DNA of 26,203 nucleotides from Tieghemiomyces parasiticus. Taxonomy: Eukaryota > Kickxellomycota > Dimargaritomycetes > Dimargaritales > Dimargaritaceae. The notes beneath the pieces are model-generated. The model worked only from the letters and a program-made list of their open reading frames with translations, was not told where the DNA came from and searched no databases. Position 1 is the stretch's first letter. The number at the start of each line of letters is the position of its first letter. Position numbers and translations under genes: made by a program. The stretch is taken from positions 1-26,203 of the forward strand of contig JANBPT010000688.1 of assembly GCA_027575765.1 (NCBI GenBank), in the 5' to 3' direction. This document shows positions 16,860 through 26,203 of this stretch, in pieces.

Positions 16860-19815
16860 GGGCAGAAGAGGAAAGGGTGTGGTGATGTGGGGGGGGGTCC
16901 GAAACGAAGCCTGAGGAGGAGGGGGGGAGTCACAATCAGGCCGCGAAGGATGGGCGTTATAGATTAGGGCGGAGTGGGAAATGCGCAACCGAAGAAACGG
17001 GGGATCAGAAGGCCTTCAGGAGACACCTGGGAGCAGGACGTCGCGCGGAACCAGCCCTACAAGATAGTAATAAAAAAGAGAGCGAGAGAAAATTGAGGTT
17101 GATGCGTGTGGCAGCGGTGGGCGGGGCGAGATCAAGCAGGGGACCTGGCTGATTGCATGACAGGGCTGCGAAGCGTCCCAAGAGACGGTGAAACGGAGGG
17201 GGAGGGTGATGTGGCCTGGCTAGGAGAGATTAGGGCGAGACATCGGTGAGTAAAACCACCACCAGGCAGCAGTTTCACTTGCCGGCCAGCTGGAGTTCCC
17301 ATTTTCTCCCCCTCTTCCATTCTGGCGAATTAAAAAAATACACCTTCATTCCTTCCCCAGCCTGGCCGGGCTCCTTGTTCATTTGAACATCGATCCACCA
17401 TCCGCTTACTGGACTCCTACCCATACTACCCGATCAGTTCGAGCAGCGTTGAGTCCGTCAGGGTGGTGTTTGCCCAGGCGTACGATGGGGAGTGGGGCTA
17501 GAGGTATGACGTATGTCCCTACCTGGTGGCTGATCCCCAGCCAGAGTGTGTTTAAGCCAAACGTCACTGGCCACTATAAGACGCGCCTCGTCCCCAGTCA
17601 GCCGGGCAGGAATGGATTTGAATGAGTGACTTGACGTATGGCGGCCCGTGGGTGGATGGTTATATAGCCTTAAGCCAAGCTGTCGATCAGAGCTATACAG
17701 CTGCGCCACATGCCCTGGCAGATCGAGAGTTTGGCGAGGGTTACTGTCGTCCAGCTGCTGAGGTGAAATAGTATGGTAGATGGGCACTATGCGTCCAAGT
17801 GTACGTCATGTACCGGTCATTCGGTGCCCCAGAGCCGTGGCCGCGAACCTGTACTCATTACACCCGACATTGATCACCAACGGCGGGGTGCTTACCAGCA
17901 AATGCAACAGAGTGTGGTCAATATGGTCGAGAGACACTTGAATAAAGGGGGTGGAGCGGGACAACTCCAGCTTTTTCGGTGACGTCCCTCCAAATGATGT
18001 ATTAACTCCAGATGCCACCCGCCTAAGCTATAAAATCCCTGGGCCACTGGGTATACCGGACGATGTTCTGCCGTTCGCAAGAGCTCCTCGCACCGGACGC
18101 TGTGGTATATAAAGGGGTGGGGTCGACCACCAATCAGTATCCAAGATAGTTCCATTGGGCCGATGCGAAGGACCAGGTTACAAATCACCTATATAGCATA
18201 GAGATACGGCACCCAAACCAGCCATTCGGTCGTTTTGAAGGCACGTAGGCCAGGTCGCAGTAGCGTTTACCACGGTCGGTCAGGCCAGACCGTTGTCTGC
18301 CCAATCGCACTCCTGGCATACAGGTGTGGGGAAGCCCCACATCTAATCTAGACACTTTGGCCCCAGCTTTGCTTCCACCAAGCCTCCCCCACTCGGCCGC
18401 CTTCAAGGCCGGGTCGGCACTCTACCTGCTACTTTCCCACCCACTTCCTCCAACCCTAGGACCTAGCGCAGAACGTCATGTGACGATTGGCCCTGGGGTG
18501 CAGATGGGTGGCTACCTTTTATAGACAGCCCCACCTTCCGCACATCCAAGCCGTGGGAGCGTGCACCGCTCAGCCAGCGTACTTCCCATTGGGCAGGTAG
18601 GGGAGGCAAGGGGGGCTTGACCAGCCTTAGAAAGGCGAAACAGCGGGTCTGTGGAGAAGTCCATGAATGCTGGAGGGTCCCGGTCCTCGTGGTGCGGCTG
18701 GCCCATATACTCCCCTTGAGGCCGAGGCATTACTTATCAATCACCCTTCGCGCGTGCCAGCTGAAACGTTCCCCGAACCGCGGTCCCTAGGGAAGTGAGG
18801 GCCGAGGAATCCAACAGCGGCCTTCCTGACGACCACCAGTGGCCGCCTGATCAGCCGTAAGCAAGGGGCTGCGTGCCCAGGGCAGTCTGGACCACACTAT
18901 AAAAAACCAAGGCCTGCGGTACTGTGGATGATTCCCCGCCGACGGCTAGGGTCTTCTAATATCAGCCGATAATTACAACCCAGTGGGGCGGTCGAGGCGA
19001 GCAAAGTCGCACAAGGGTGAGGGCATGACCTGGGCGGATCCTTGCGGCGGGTGTACAAAGCGGGAAAAGGAGGCGAGGGCGGCGGCAGCCCGGCCGTGTG
19101 CAACCGCTGTTTCAGCAAACCTGGCCGCGACAATGGGCTTCTATTTCGAAGCCACCAATATTCGACATAAATACTCAAAATCCAGAACTAGACGTGCTTG
19201 GATAGGCACAATCAGACTGCCACCCGCGCTAGTCGGGATGCATGCAGCCATGCGCCTGGCTAATGGTGGATGCGGCGTCGACAATGAATGCTGTAAGGCA
19301 GTCCTGTCCTGTTTGCTGACCGTCGCCGGGCTAGCAGGCCAATGGCAGCCGGCCAGCTTGCCTCCTCCGCCTCTCCTCCCAATCATCTCGATATCCAACG
19401 GGCCCACCCCCTCTCACCCTGGAACCCATGGGACCTTGGAATTAAGGACTGCGCCCCTTGTGGTTGGTGTACGGCCCGGGAAATGCGAGTGGTCATGTGG
19501 TTTTAAGTGGTCCATAGCATTGGATAGCTCCTGGCGGAGCGGCTGCATACACCCTCCCCCGCCCAACCACCAACGCGCCCAAGCCAATGCGTTTCAGCCG
19601 ACCGTTGTTGTGGAGTCCGTCGAAATACGACATGCTTGCCCGCCCTTCGCTTGCTTAGCGTCGTGGCGAGCCGGGGTCATGAAGGGGCCACTGCCGAGCC
19701 TGGCAGACCTGCTATATGCCACATCTACGCGTTTCTCAATCAGCACTGCCAGCGCACCTGCACATGTGGCCGCGCTGAGAAAGGCGCTAAGCAGTATGGA
19801 TATATAACTGCAAGC
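16860..19815. other. Long gene-poor region upstream of CWH43
   Basis: After the CWH43 leader (to about 17,000) there are almost 3 kb without a recognisable gene. Several frames of 60-110 codons occur on both strands and none shows a family motif. The largest, 18,983-19,807 (+), opens with GTG; its first ATG is at 19,025. It is rich in Cys, Pro and Arg with no domain I recognise. A tRNA-like degenerate segment lies at 17,604-17,715 (minus). TATA-like sequences occur near 17,660, 18,105, 18,190 and 19,798. I see no conserved coding exons, but a spliced gene or non-coding RNA could be hidden here. Confidence 0.45.
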
Positions 19816-21115
19816 GGCCGGATCACTCCTGCCTTCTCTCCTCTTAACGCACTTCATTTCACTGCCCCCAACGTCCCGCGTGCATGCTCACTCGTCGCAT
19901 TGCTGTCCGCTACCCACAGTCTCCTTCTCCCCTCGCCACTGCACCACATCTGTGCCACGTCCGCTACCCACAACCTTTAATCTAACCTACCAGGTCATCC
20001 CCCAGGTCTGCCGCGCTCCCGTCCCCACGACCCCCGCTAACACTGCTGATTGTCCGTTCCCCGCGCTTCCCTGACCGTTGCCAACTCCGGCCTTCCCAGT
20101 CCTCCCAAAACTGCCCCCCCACTCTGTCCCTCTCGTTACACCGTCTGCCCTCATAACCCCCGACCCTAGGCCAACTCGCGATATATCCCCCCACCCGTTC
20201 CATTGCCCCTTGTCGCAAGAGCCGTCTCAAGTATATTAATCGCATCCCTGGGTCTTCTTCTCCCTATCTTGATATTCCGACGCACAATCATAATTACTCT
20301 CGGCAACCACCACTGCCACCCCTAGGCTTGTCCCCGACTTAGCTTCCTCACTGCCATACCACGCTTTTGTCCATTTTGCCTCTGTCCCCGCCCCACGTTG
20401 TAACCCTGTAACTCGCCCCCTTTCCACTAGTCGTAGCTTCCAATATTTTCTGCCCGCGCCCCTAGCTGCGCTCCTTAATCCCCCTACTACCGTGTATTCC
20501 TCCCCAGTCTAAGCCTTCGTGCACGCCTCTTTCTCCCGCCTCCCTTTTCTGGCCGCCGCCACCTGCACACACACCTAGCCTGCTCTATTCAACCGCCTTG
20601 TCCGAGACCTGTCTCAAATACACCGTCCTACTGATCTTTAGGCGTCGCGTCCTCCATCTGGTTGCCAAGTTGGTCCTCATCGCAGCCCGCCGTCTCATCG
20701 CATCCCCCGAATTGCTCTGCCCCCTCCCTTCAGCCTAAAGGTACTTACACTTACTCTCTCTTTACCCTACACGGTTGGCCGCTCTATGCTATATATATAT
20801 ATATACCAAGGGTCCCACGCTGATACCCGCAGGGACTTCCCGCCGAGAGTACTGTCTTTTCTCACTCTACTCAACACTACGTCACCTGACAACCCCTTCA
20901 CTAAGCCAAGTCCGGTCTACCGGTTCATTAACCCCTCACACCCCACCTTGATATCCACAACTGCAACCGTTGGGTTGCCTACCCCTCCCTCCAACTTCTT
21001 CTCTTGCATACCTCACTTCCTTATTCACTACTAACGATTCCCCTCCGCTTTCTGTGTACCCATCGCCCCCCTCTTCCTTCCGTTACCCACGCGAAGCTTA
21101 ATCGCATAGTTCACA
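19816..21115 (+). promoter_or_regulatory. Pyrimidine-rich upstream region/leader of the acyl-CoA synthetase gene
   Basis: For roughly 1.3 kb the plus strand is strongly C+T biased with little G. It consists mostly of C- and T-runs with scattered stops in all frames, so it is not coding. The bias stops at the synthetase ATG. An AT-repeat with TATA character sits at 20,790-20,805, about 310 bp before the ATG. C/T-rich leaders are seen before the other genes in this window, but they are far shorter. This looks like promoter plus 5' leader, possibly with an untranslated spliced exon. It contains no gene I can recognise. Confidence 0.45.
20790..20805 (+). repeat. (TA)8 run, possible TATA element
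   Basis: A perfect dinucleotide run lies 310 bp before the ATG of the acyl-CoA synthetase gene. It is the only strong AT-rich element in an otherwise C/T-rich upstream region, so it may serve as the core promoter. Confidence 0.45.
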
Positions 21116-23185
21116 ATGACTAACCTTCGAAGCTATGAATCGTCGCCCGCCGCCAAAGAGGGTGAGGGTCCAATCCACTGGAACACCCTATGCAGGGAGA
21201 GAGGCCAGTTGGTCACCACCGCCATCGAGGGCGTCCACACCGTGTACGACGTCATGCAGTACATCGTCCGGACCTACAAGGACACCGAGCTCATGGCCTA
21301 CCGCAAAGTCCTCGGCGTCGTCGAGGAGGAGAAGTATGTCACCAAGTCCGTTGGCGGAAAACAGGAGAAGCAGAAGAAGGTGTGGAAATACTCCAAGCTC
21401 AGCAAGTTCTATTGGTACACGGCCAAGGAAATGGGCAACATCACTGCCGAGCTGGGGTCGGGTCTGGCCAAGCTAGGCCTTGCCAAGGGTGCTAATATCT
21501 CCATTTATGCCCCCACCTCAGCCGAGTGGCAGCTCTTCTGCCATGGCTGCTTCCACCAGGGTATCACTATCTCCACTGCCTACGACACGTTGGGCGAGGG
21601 GGGCCTAACCCATGCTCTACGTGAGTGTGAAGTAGAAGCCATCTTCACCAAGACCAGTTTGCTCCACATGATTCACACCGTCCTGGAACAGGTCCCCAGC
21701 CTGCGCACCATCATCTACTTTGGCGACGAAGACGACGCCAGCCAGGCCCAGCTTGCAAAGCTCAAGGAGGCCCGCCCAGAGTTACAGCTGGTCACCTATG
21801 ACACCCTTCGCGAGATTGGTCGCCAGAGCCCCGCCGATCCGCAGCCTCCGGCCCCGCAGGATCTGGCCTGTGTCATGTATACCTCGGGCAGTACTGGCAC
21901 CCCCAAGGGCGTGCAAATCACCCACGCCAACATGGTGGCCACTCTCGGCGGCGCCCGCGAGGTCCTCAAGTCCTTCGTGCAAGAAGGCGACAGCCTGCTA
22001 TCTTACCTGCCCCTGGCCCACGTCCTGCAGATGGCCGTGGAGCTCGTGCTGTACACCTTCGGCATCAAGATTGGCTACGGCACCCCGCGCTCCTTGACCA
22101 ACCAGTCCGTCCGCGAATGCCAGGGTGACCTGTGCGAATTCCAGCCCACCCTCCTGGTGGGCGTCCCCCAAGTGTGGGACACCATCCGCAAGGGTGTCCT
22201 GGCCACCCTCAACTCTTCCAGCCCCATCGTGCGTACAGTGTTCCACGTAGCTTACAAGGCCAAGTGGTGGATGATGCAGCGCGGCCTGCCCACGGGTCTA
22301 CTCGATCGCCTCGTTTTCAAGAAGGTCCAGGCCCAGACCGGCGGCAGACTTCGATTTGCCCTGTCTGGCGGTGCGGGCATCTCCCGGGAGAGTCAAGAAT
22401 TTCTGTCCACCACCCTGTGCCCTATCATTCAAGGGTATGGCATGACGGAAACTACGGGCATCATCGCCCTCATGGACCCGTCGTGCTTCGAGCTCAAGGT
22501 GGTCGGCCCACCAGTCCCCGATGTCGAGGTCAAGCTGGTGGACGTGAAGGATACCGAGTATCGCGCCGCCGAGGGCCGTGGCGAGGTCTGGGTGCGTGGT
22601 GCCTCAATCACGCCCGGGTACTACAAGCGTGACGATCTCACGCGCGAGGTCCTCACCGAGGACAAATGGTTCATGACGGGTGATATCGGCGAGTGGCAGC
22701 CCGATGGCCAGCTTAAACTCATTGATCGCAAGAAGAACCTGGTCAAGCTAGCGCACGGCGAGTACATTGCCCTCGAGAAGCTGGAGGCGGTGTACAAGAC
22801 CTCAATGCTCGTCGGTAATATTTGCGTCTACGCCGATGGCGAGCAGACCCGGCCCGTTGCCCTCATCATGCCCGACCCCAAGGGTCTCCTACACTACGCC
22901 GAGAGCAACGGGCTTCTCCAGAAACTGGACTCGGCTGACCACGAGCATGACATTGAGAATCTCGCGGGTCGTCCTGAGGTCCACGATGCCGTTCTCAAGT
23001 CGTGTCTCGATGCTGCCAAGCAGAATTCCCTGGTTTCCGCCGAGACGCTCCAGGACGTTTACGTCGTCCCCGACGAGTGGACCCCGCAGAATGACATGCT
23101 CACTGCCGCCCAGAAACTGAACCGGAACGCCGTCGTCAAGAAGTACCGGTCCCAAATCGATCGGATGTACGCCAGCGGGAATTAG
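21116..23185 (+). CDS. Long-chain acyl-CoA synthetase (Faa/ACSL family)
   Basis: This single-exon gene encodes 689 residues, about the usual length for fungal Faa-type enzymes. It activates long-chain fatty acids with ATP through an acyl-adenylate to acyl-CoA, feeding lipid synthesis or beta-oxidation. Motifs in order: the AMP-binding P-loop YTSGSTGTPKGV (255-266), SYLPLAHVLQ (296-305), YGMTETTG (441-448), TGDIGEW (521-527), the fatty-acid signature region DRKKNLVKLAHGEYIALEKL (537-556) and the C-terminal lysine segment LTAAQKLNRNAVVKKY (Lys667). All core residues look intact. There is no N-terminal signal or obvious membrane segment. The C-terminus ends SGN, so there is no SKL-type peroxisomal signal; a cytosolic, ER- or lipid-droplet-associated form is more likely. 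The ATG at 21,116 follows a long C/T-rich leader. I do not assign a specific paralogue (FAA1, FAA2 or FAA4). Confidence 0.95.
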   Translation: MTNLRSYESSPAAKEGEGPIHWNTLCRERGQLVTTAIEGVHTVYDVMQYIVRTYKDTELMAYRKVLGVVEEEKYVTKSVGGKQEKQKKVWKYSKLSKFYWYTAKEMGNITAELGSGLAKLGLAKGANISIYAPTSAEWQLFCHGCFHQGITISTAYDTLGEGGLTHALRECEVEAIFTKTSLLHMIHTVLEQVPSLRTIIYFGDEDDASQAQLAKLKEARPELQLVTYDTLREIGRQSPADPQPPAPQDLACVMYTSGSTGTPKGVQITHANMVATLGGAREVLKSFVQEGDSLLSYLPLAHVLQMAVELVLYTFGIKIGYGTPRSLTNQSVRECQGDLCEFQPTLLVGVPQVWDTIRKGVLATLNSSSPIVRTVFHVAYKAKWWMMQRGLPTGLLDRLVFKKVQAQTGGRLRFALSGGAGISRESQEFLSTTLCPIIQGYGMTETTGIIALMDPSCFELKVVGPPVPDVEVKLVDVKDTEYRAAEGRGEVWVRGASITPGYYKRDDLTREVLTEDKWFMTGDIGEWQPDGQLKLIDRKKNLVKLAHGEYIALEKLEAVYKTSMLVGNICVYADGEQTRPVALIMPDPKGLLHYAESNGLLQKLDSADHEHDIENLAGRPEVHDAVLKSCLDAAKQNSLVSAETLQDVYVVPDEWTPQNDMLTAAQKLNRNAVVKKYRSQIDRMYASGN

Positions 23186-25547
23186 TTTTGGCGATGTGTC
23201 AAGGCTGCCTCGCATCTTGTCAATGCCTACCCCCCCCCTCCCCCTTCCTCGACTTCTTCCAAGGGCCCGCTTCGCGTACCAACCGCCCGTCGCCGCAAAA
23301 TTTTTGTTTCATCTCTTTGTTTAATCACGCCGCGTTTTATCCCTCAGGGATTTTGCTTTAACCTCTTAATTGCTTCCGCTTAGCATAGCTTTCTTTACTC
23401 TTTCTTTTCCTATATTGGAGGGGGGCGAAGGTTTTCCCCATACCCAGTATGCCTGCCACGCTTCGTAATTATGCATCTTTTTCTCATTACAATGTTTAAA
23501 TTCAGCGGCACGTGTATTAGGATATCGGTACTCAATGTGATGCATTACAATGGGACGGGTTATAAGAAGGTAAAGGAAATAATCTACCAAGGGAGGTGGA
23601 AAGGGCCACCGACAGGTATCAAGTGCTATGCCGTGGTGTGAGTGGGGAGGACTCCAACCCCCTTTGCATCTCCTAGACCGTGGCAGATAAATGGTGGGGA
23701 GGTGAACACATCTCCCCATGCAGGGGTAAAGTGTGTGGTGGGGAAGTGGCACTTATCCTTGATCAACTCACTTCTCTCTCTCTCTCCCTTTCATTTGGTT
23801 TATTACCCGCTACCCTTTCAAAGTCGACTCCCTCCATCTTCCAGTCTGCAAGTTTTACACCTCGTATCCCTACTCCCCTACTTTTTGGTCGTTATGACGT
23901 AATTAAACATATTCAGGCCAATTCAACACAATGCATTATCAAGCAATATCACATAGAGGCGACCCAACGGCATGGGACCATACAGGGAGGAGGGAGGGGG
24001 GGGGCTGCGAGACCTTGAGGTAATACGAGGTTGTGTGCACTTGCTCGGTTACTTAGCTACATGACGTGCAACTTTGACTGCTATGGTATAAGAAATTGAG
24101 GCAATTATGAAGGGGAAAGGTAAAAAAGAAAAGGAACCCCTGCCCAATCTGAGAAACGAAGGGTAACTGTCGTAGGTAGGAGCCCGAGAGGAGTAATTAG
24201 TAATGATACAAGTAAGTGAGGACAACGATGCTTTTGATGAAGGCTTTCCCTGGCCGGCCTATATAGCCGGTGGTGCTTGTGGACGTGGTTCGAGTCGTTG
24301 GTAGAAGTCGTACAAAGCGGGGAGAGGAGGGCGGATAGCGGTCAGCTTGGTTGCAAGGAAGAAGAAAAAGGTAAAGATGAAATGTTGATGAATAGGACAA
24401 GGTTTTGGCGAGAATAGTAGGGCGGAGCTGAAAACTGGCAACTCGCCGTCTGTGATTCGACGGCTTGTGTGGGCGGTGGTAGTTCATAGTGTGTATGTGT
24501 GTGTGTGTGGGATGGCTGGATGGCTTGCCGTGAGGGATTTCCTTGGCTACCACATAGGGTGGGGTCGAAAGAAGTTAGACCGTCGGAGCCGTAAATATAG
24601 GAAAGGGTGAATGTAACGCCATATGGCGACACATGGACTTCCATGCAACCGCCCGGGATGCCATACCACTTACCGACGCTCTGTCCTGCTCATTTATCAA
24701 CTATATCAACTAAGGGCCCTCCTCAATGCTGGCATTGCATTTGTCAACTATTCACTCGAATTGCTTAGTATTCGTAACGTCTGCTACTCCTCGCACACTC
24801 ATCAGACTCTCTTTTTACCTTTCGATTCTTCGCACCTTCGCCCCAACTTCGTATCATCATTTATTACTTCACTAAATCGTTGGTACGTCTCATTAACCAC
24901 CTGCGCGCTCCCTCTACCCAACTCGCTGTCCTCCGACTGATGGGCATCATCTAGAAAAATAGGATAATGGAAATAAATAAAGAAGAGGGAAGTGTGTGCG
25001 TGTGTTTGTACTGTGGTTGTAGTTCCACCCCACTCTTACCCTCCTGGACCAGCCCAGGAAATATGCACTTACACTGTTATTTGGTGTGTCCCAGCGGGCA
25101 TATATATCCGCCTTCCAGAGCCCCCCCCCCCAGCGCCCTACTACCTAGAGGGGGGCTCCATACACACACGCCGCCACAATATACAAGCATGATTGAAGTT
25201 TATTGAGGTTACCTTGGGCCCACTGGTGATGCCAGGACTGGTTGGTCGTACGTAAAGGAAGGGTGAATTGTAAGAAATCTCCGTTCATAAACAATCACTA
25301 ACGGGCAGAGAGAACGATTGTATAAATGTGCAACTTTGGAACGAGGAAGCTCTTTGGAGTATAGTATAGGGACAAAAAAAAGATTCATGGTCTAGGTAGC
25401 TGTGGGTCAATGATTGGCTTGAGAAGTCATAGCCTACGACACTTGCCAAAATGCGGTGGCAATTAACTAGGGTGACCAACGGGTTGCCACCTAGATCATT
25501 GACTTTCTCCATATTCAATAGGCGAGATCTGATTTGGACAACCTACG
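23186..25547. other. Intergenic region with compositional strand switches, no gene recognised
   Basis: About 2.4 kb lies between the synthetase stop and the right LTR-like unit. The plus strand is T/C-rich just after the stop and again at about 23,770-23,880. It is G/A-rich from about 23,960 to 24,620 and C/T-rich again at about 24,650-24,900. Frames are short and have no motif. An AATAAA occurs near 24,976 and a palindromic TATA-containing segment (CCGGCCTATATAGCCGG) near 24,253-24,270. The G/A-rich block could be the minus-strand leader of an unrecognised gene, but I cannot identify one. Confidence 0.4.
24489..24509. repeat. GT microsatellite
   Basis: This is a short GT-repeat with one interruption (GTGTGTATGTGTGTGTGTGTG). 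A similar GT-repeat occurs inside the right LTR-like unit around 25,656-25,671. There is no evident function. Confidence 0.6.
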
Positions 25548-26091
25548 TGTCGTAGGGAAAACTCATCTAGAAGAAACTAAAGGCCAATAGCTACGAACTA
25601 AAAAATTCATAAAATGGAAAAGACTAACGAACGAATTAAATAATAACGTAGACGGTTGTGTGTGTGTATGTGATAAGCTATCGTTTATTGAGTAGTGATC
25701 TAGAGGGTCTTTTATATAGAAAGGTGTCCTTTATCCTTCACAACGGCTACGGTTTAGGTAAGAAGTGCCCAAGGACGATAGTGCAAGGCAGGGCCAGCGC
25801 TAGCGCCAGGGCGAATACGAAGACGGCTGCGCGACTGCAGGATCAATAAGGGAAATATTGGGGAAAGTAAAGCCCTAAAAGGTTAGAAGCAGGGACGCCT
25901 GTCAAAGTGGAAGATTCCGTCCAGTAGATCAGGAAGGTTGGCGTCGCTACAAAGGAATATAGAATATAGGAATAGGCCAGTGAGAGTGCGAGTAAGATCG
26001 AGATTCCACAACTGATCGGATCAGGAGTTTAGGGCACCACAGTTAGTCATTAGATTTATTTCATCTAGGGTAGCTTTTTTTCCCTACAGCA
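25548..26091 (+). mobile_element. LTR-like unit, right copy (544 bp)
   Basis: The unit starts TGTCGTAGGG and ends CCCTACAGCA, so it has the TG...CA edges of an LTR. The next base plus a primer-binding-site-like sequence follow immediately. It shares ordered blocks with the left copy: 25,677-25,695 is identical to 237-255, and the AGGGTCTTTTATATAG block is at 25,704-25,719. Its two ends are imperfect inverted repeats of each other over about 30 bp (TGTCGTAGGGAAAACT at the left; AGCTTTTTTTCCCTACAGCA at the right). By orientation it is the 5' LTR of an element running off the right end of the window. Sequence divergence from the left copy shows that the two are not a recent pair. Confidence 0.7.
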
Positions 26092-26092
26092 G

Positions 26093-26102
26093 TGGTTTCA
26101 GA
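26093..26102 (+). other. Primer-binding site next to the right LTR-like unit
   Basis: TGGTTTCAGA starts one base after the LTR edge. It differs at one position from TGGTATCAGA, complementary to an initiator-Met tRNA 3' end, which appears intact in the left-end copy. Confidence 0.55.
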
Positions 26103-26110
26103 GGATCGGC

Positions 26111-26203
26111 ATGCTTGGTCAGCCCGTTCCGCCAGTGCCAAGCCACTTCGAGGCCTTCTTTCTGGTTACAATGCCATCTAGGTTGCTGTTCTCCTTAAGA
26201 AAT
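26111..26203 (+). CDS. Possible start of retroelement internal ORF, truncated by window end
   Basis: An ATG 20 bases after the LTR edge opens a frame of 31 codons that is still open at the last base (starts MLGQPVPPVPSHFEAFF). Its place just after the primer-binding site fits the beginning of a gag-type frame. The piece is too short to identify, and the homologous left-end copy has lost the ATG and gained a stop. Confidence 0.25.
   Translation, partial: MLGQPVPPVPSHFEAFFLVTMPSRLLFSLRN

Noticed and set aside
16860..16988. N-terminal extension of CWH43 to the ATG at 16,988
   Set aside because: The extra 43 residues are Pro-rich and derive from a pyrimidine-rich leader. The ATG at 16,859 directly follows that leader.
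18983..19807. 274-codon plus-strand ORF
   Set aside because: It opens with GTG and its first ATG is 14 codons in. It is Cys/Pro/Arg-rich without any domain I recognise, lies in a gene-poor region and has several overlapping open frames. A chance frame is the simpler reading, though a translated search could change that.
24276..24300. B-box-like GGTTCGAGTC as a tRNA gene
   Set aside because: There is no A-box at the right distance upstream and the flanking bases do not form a T-stem or an acceptor stem.
1..26203. A 26 kb giant transposon with terminal inverted repeats carrying host genes as cargo
   Set aside because: The inverted ends are retroelement internal sequence plus LTR edges. The perfect match stops at exactly 77 bp, no recombinase, transposase or polymerase gene is present inside, and the genes are ordinary housekeeping genes.

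Overview
This 26.2 kb window is eukaryotic nuclear DNA, most likely from an early-diverging filamentous fungus. The evidence is the set of housekeeping and cell-wall genes (SLU7, LSM4, CWH43, a fungal-type long-chain acyl-CoA synthetase), short GT-AG introns of about 170-220 nt, pyrimidine-rich leaders, and LTR-retrotransposon-like ends with an initiator-Met-tRNA-type primer site. A Zoopagomycota/Kickxellomycotina-type genome would fit, but that placement is a guess from overall style, not from a marker gene.

Layout. 1-about 600: inverted retroelement internal sequence followed by an LTR-like unit. About 600-2,800: decayed, gene-poor DNA with at best small retroelement remnants. 2,904-5,444 (+): secreted subtilase with propeptide and PA insert. 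5,445-6,666: mostly non-coding. 6,667-8,002 (-): PhzF/PBLD-family gene, at least two exons. 8,900-9,705 (-): SH3BGRL-type thioredoxin-fold gene, three exons. 10,281-11,088 (-): LSM4, three exons, the first carrying only the ATG. 11,649-13,094 (+): SLU7, divergent from LSM4. 13,671-16,859 (-): CWH43, convergent with SLU7. 16,860-21,115: over 4 kb without a supportable gene, the last 1.3 kb strongly pyrimidine-biased. 21,116-23,185 (+): long-chain acyl-CoA synthetase. 23,186-25,547: no gene recognised. 25,548-26,203: a second LTR-like unit, primer-binding site and start of an internal region.

The genes are not an obvious cluster or cargo system. Two neighbours do share a job: LSM4 (U6 snRNP) and SLU7 (second splicing step) are head-to-head across about 560 bp. 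CWH43 (GPI-lipid remodelling) and the acyl-CoA synthetase both touch lipid metabolism, but 4 kb separates them. The four long genes (subtilase, SLU7, CWH43, acyl-CoA synthetase) read as single exons, while the three short genes are split. Their correct proteins appear only after joining exons, and I give those junctions.

The two ends of the window are exact reverse complements for 77 bases and then diverge. I read this as a complete contig from a k=77 graph assembly that stopped in one retroelement family at both ends, not as the terminal inverted repeats of a 26 kb transposon. I found no convincing undescribed multi-gene system. The most interesting items are the odd mirror arrangement around the LTR-like units, the ATG-only LSM4 exon and divergent splicing-gene pair, and the departures from consensus in the PhzF-like protein.
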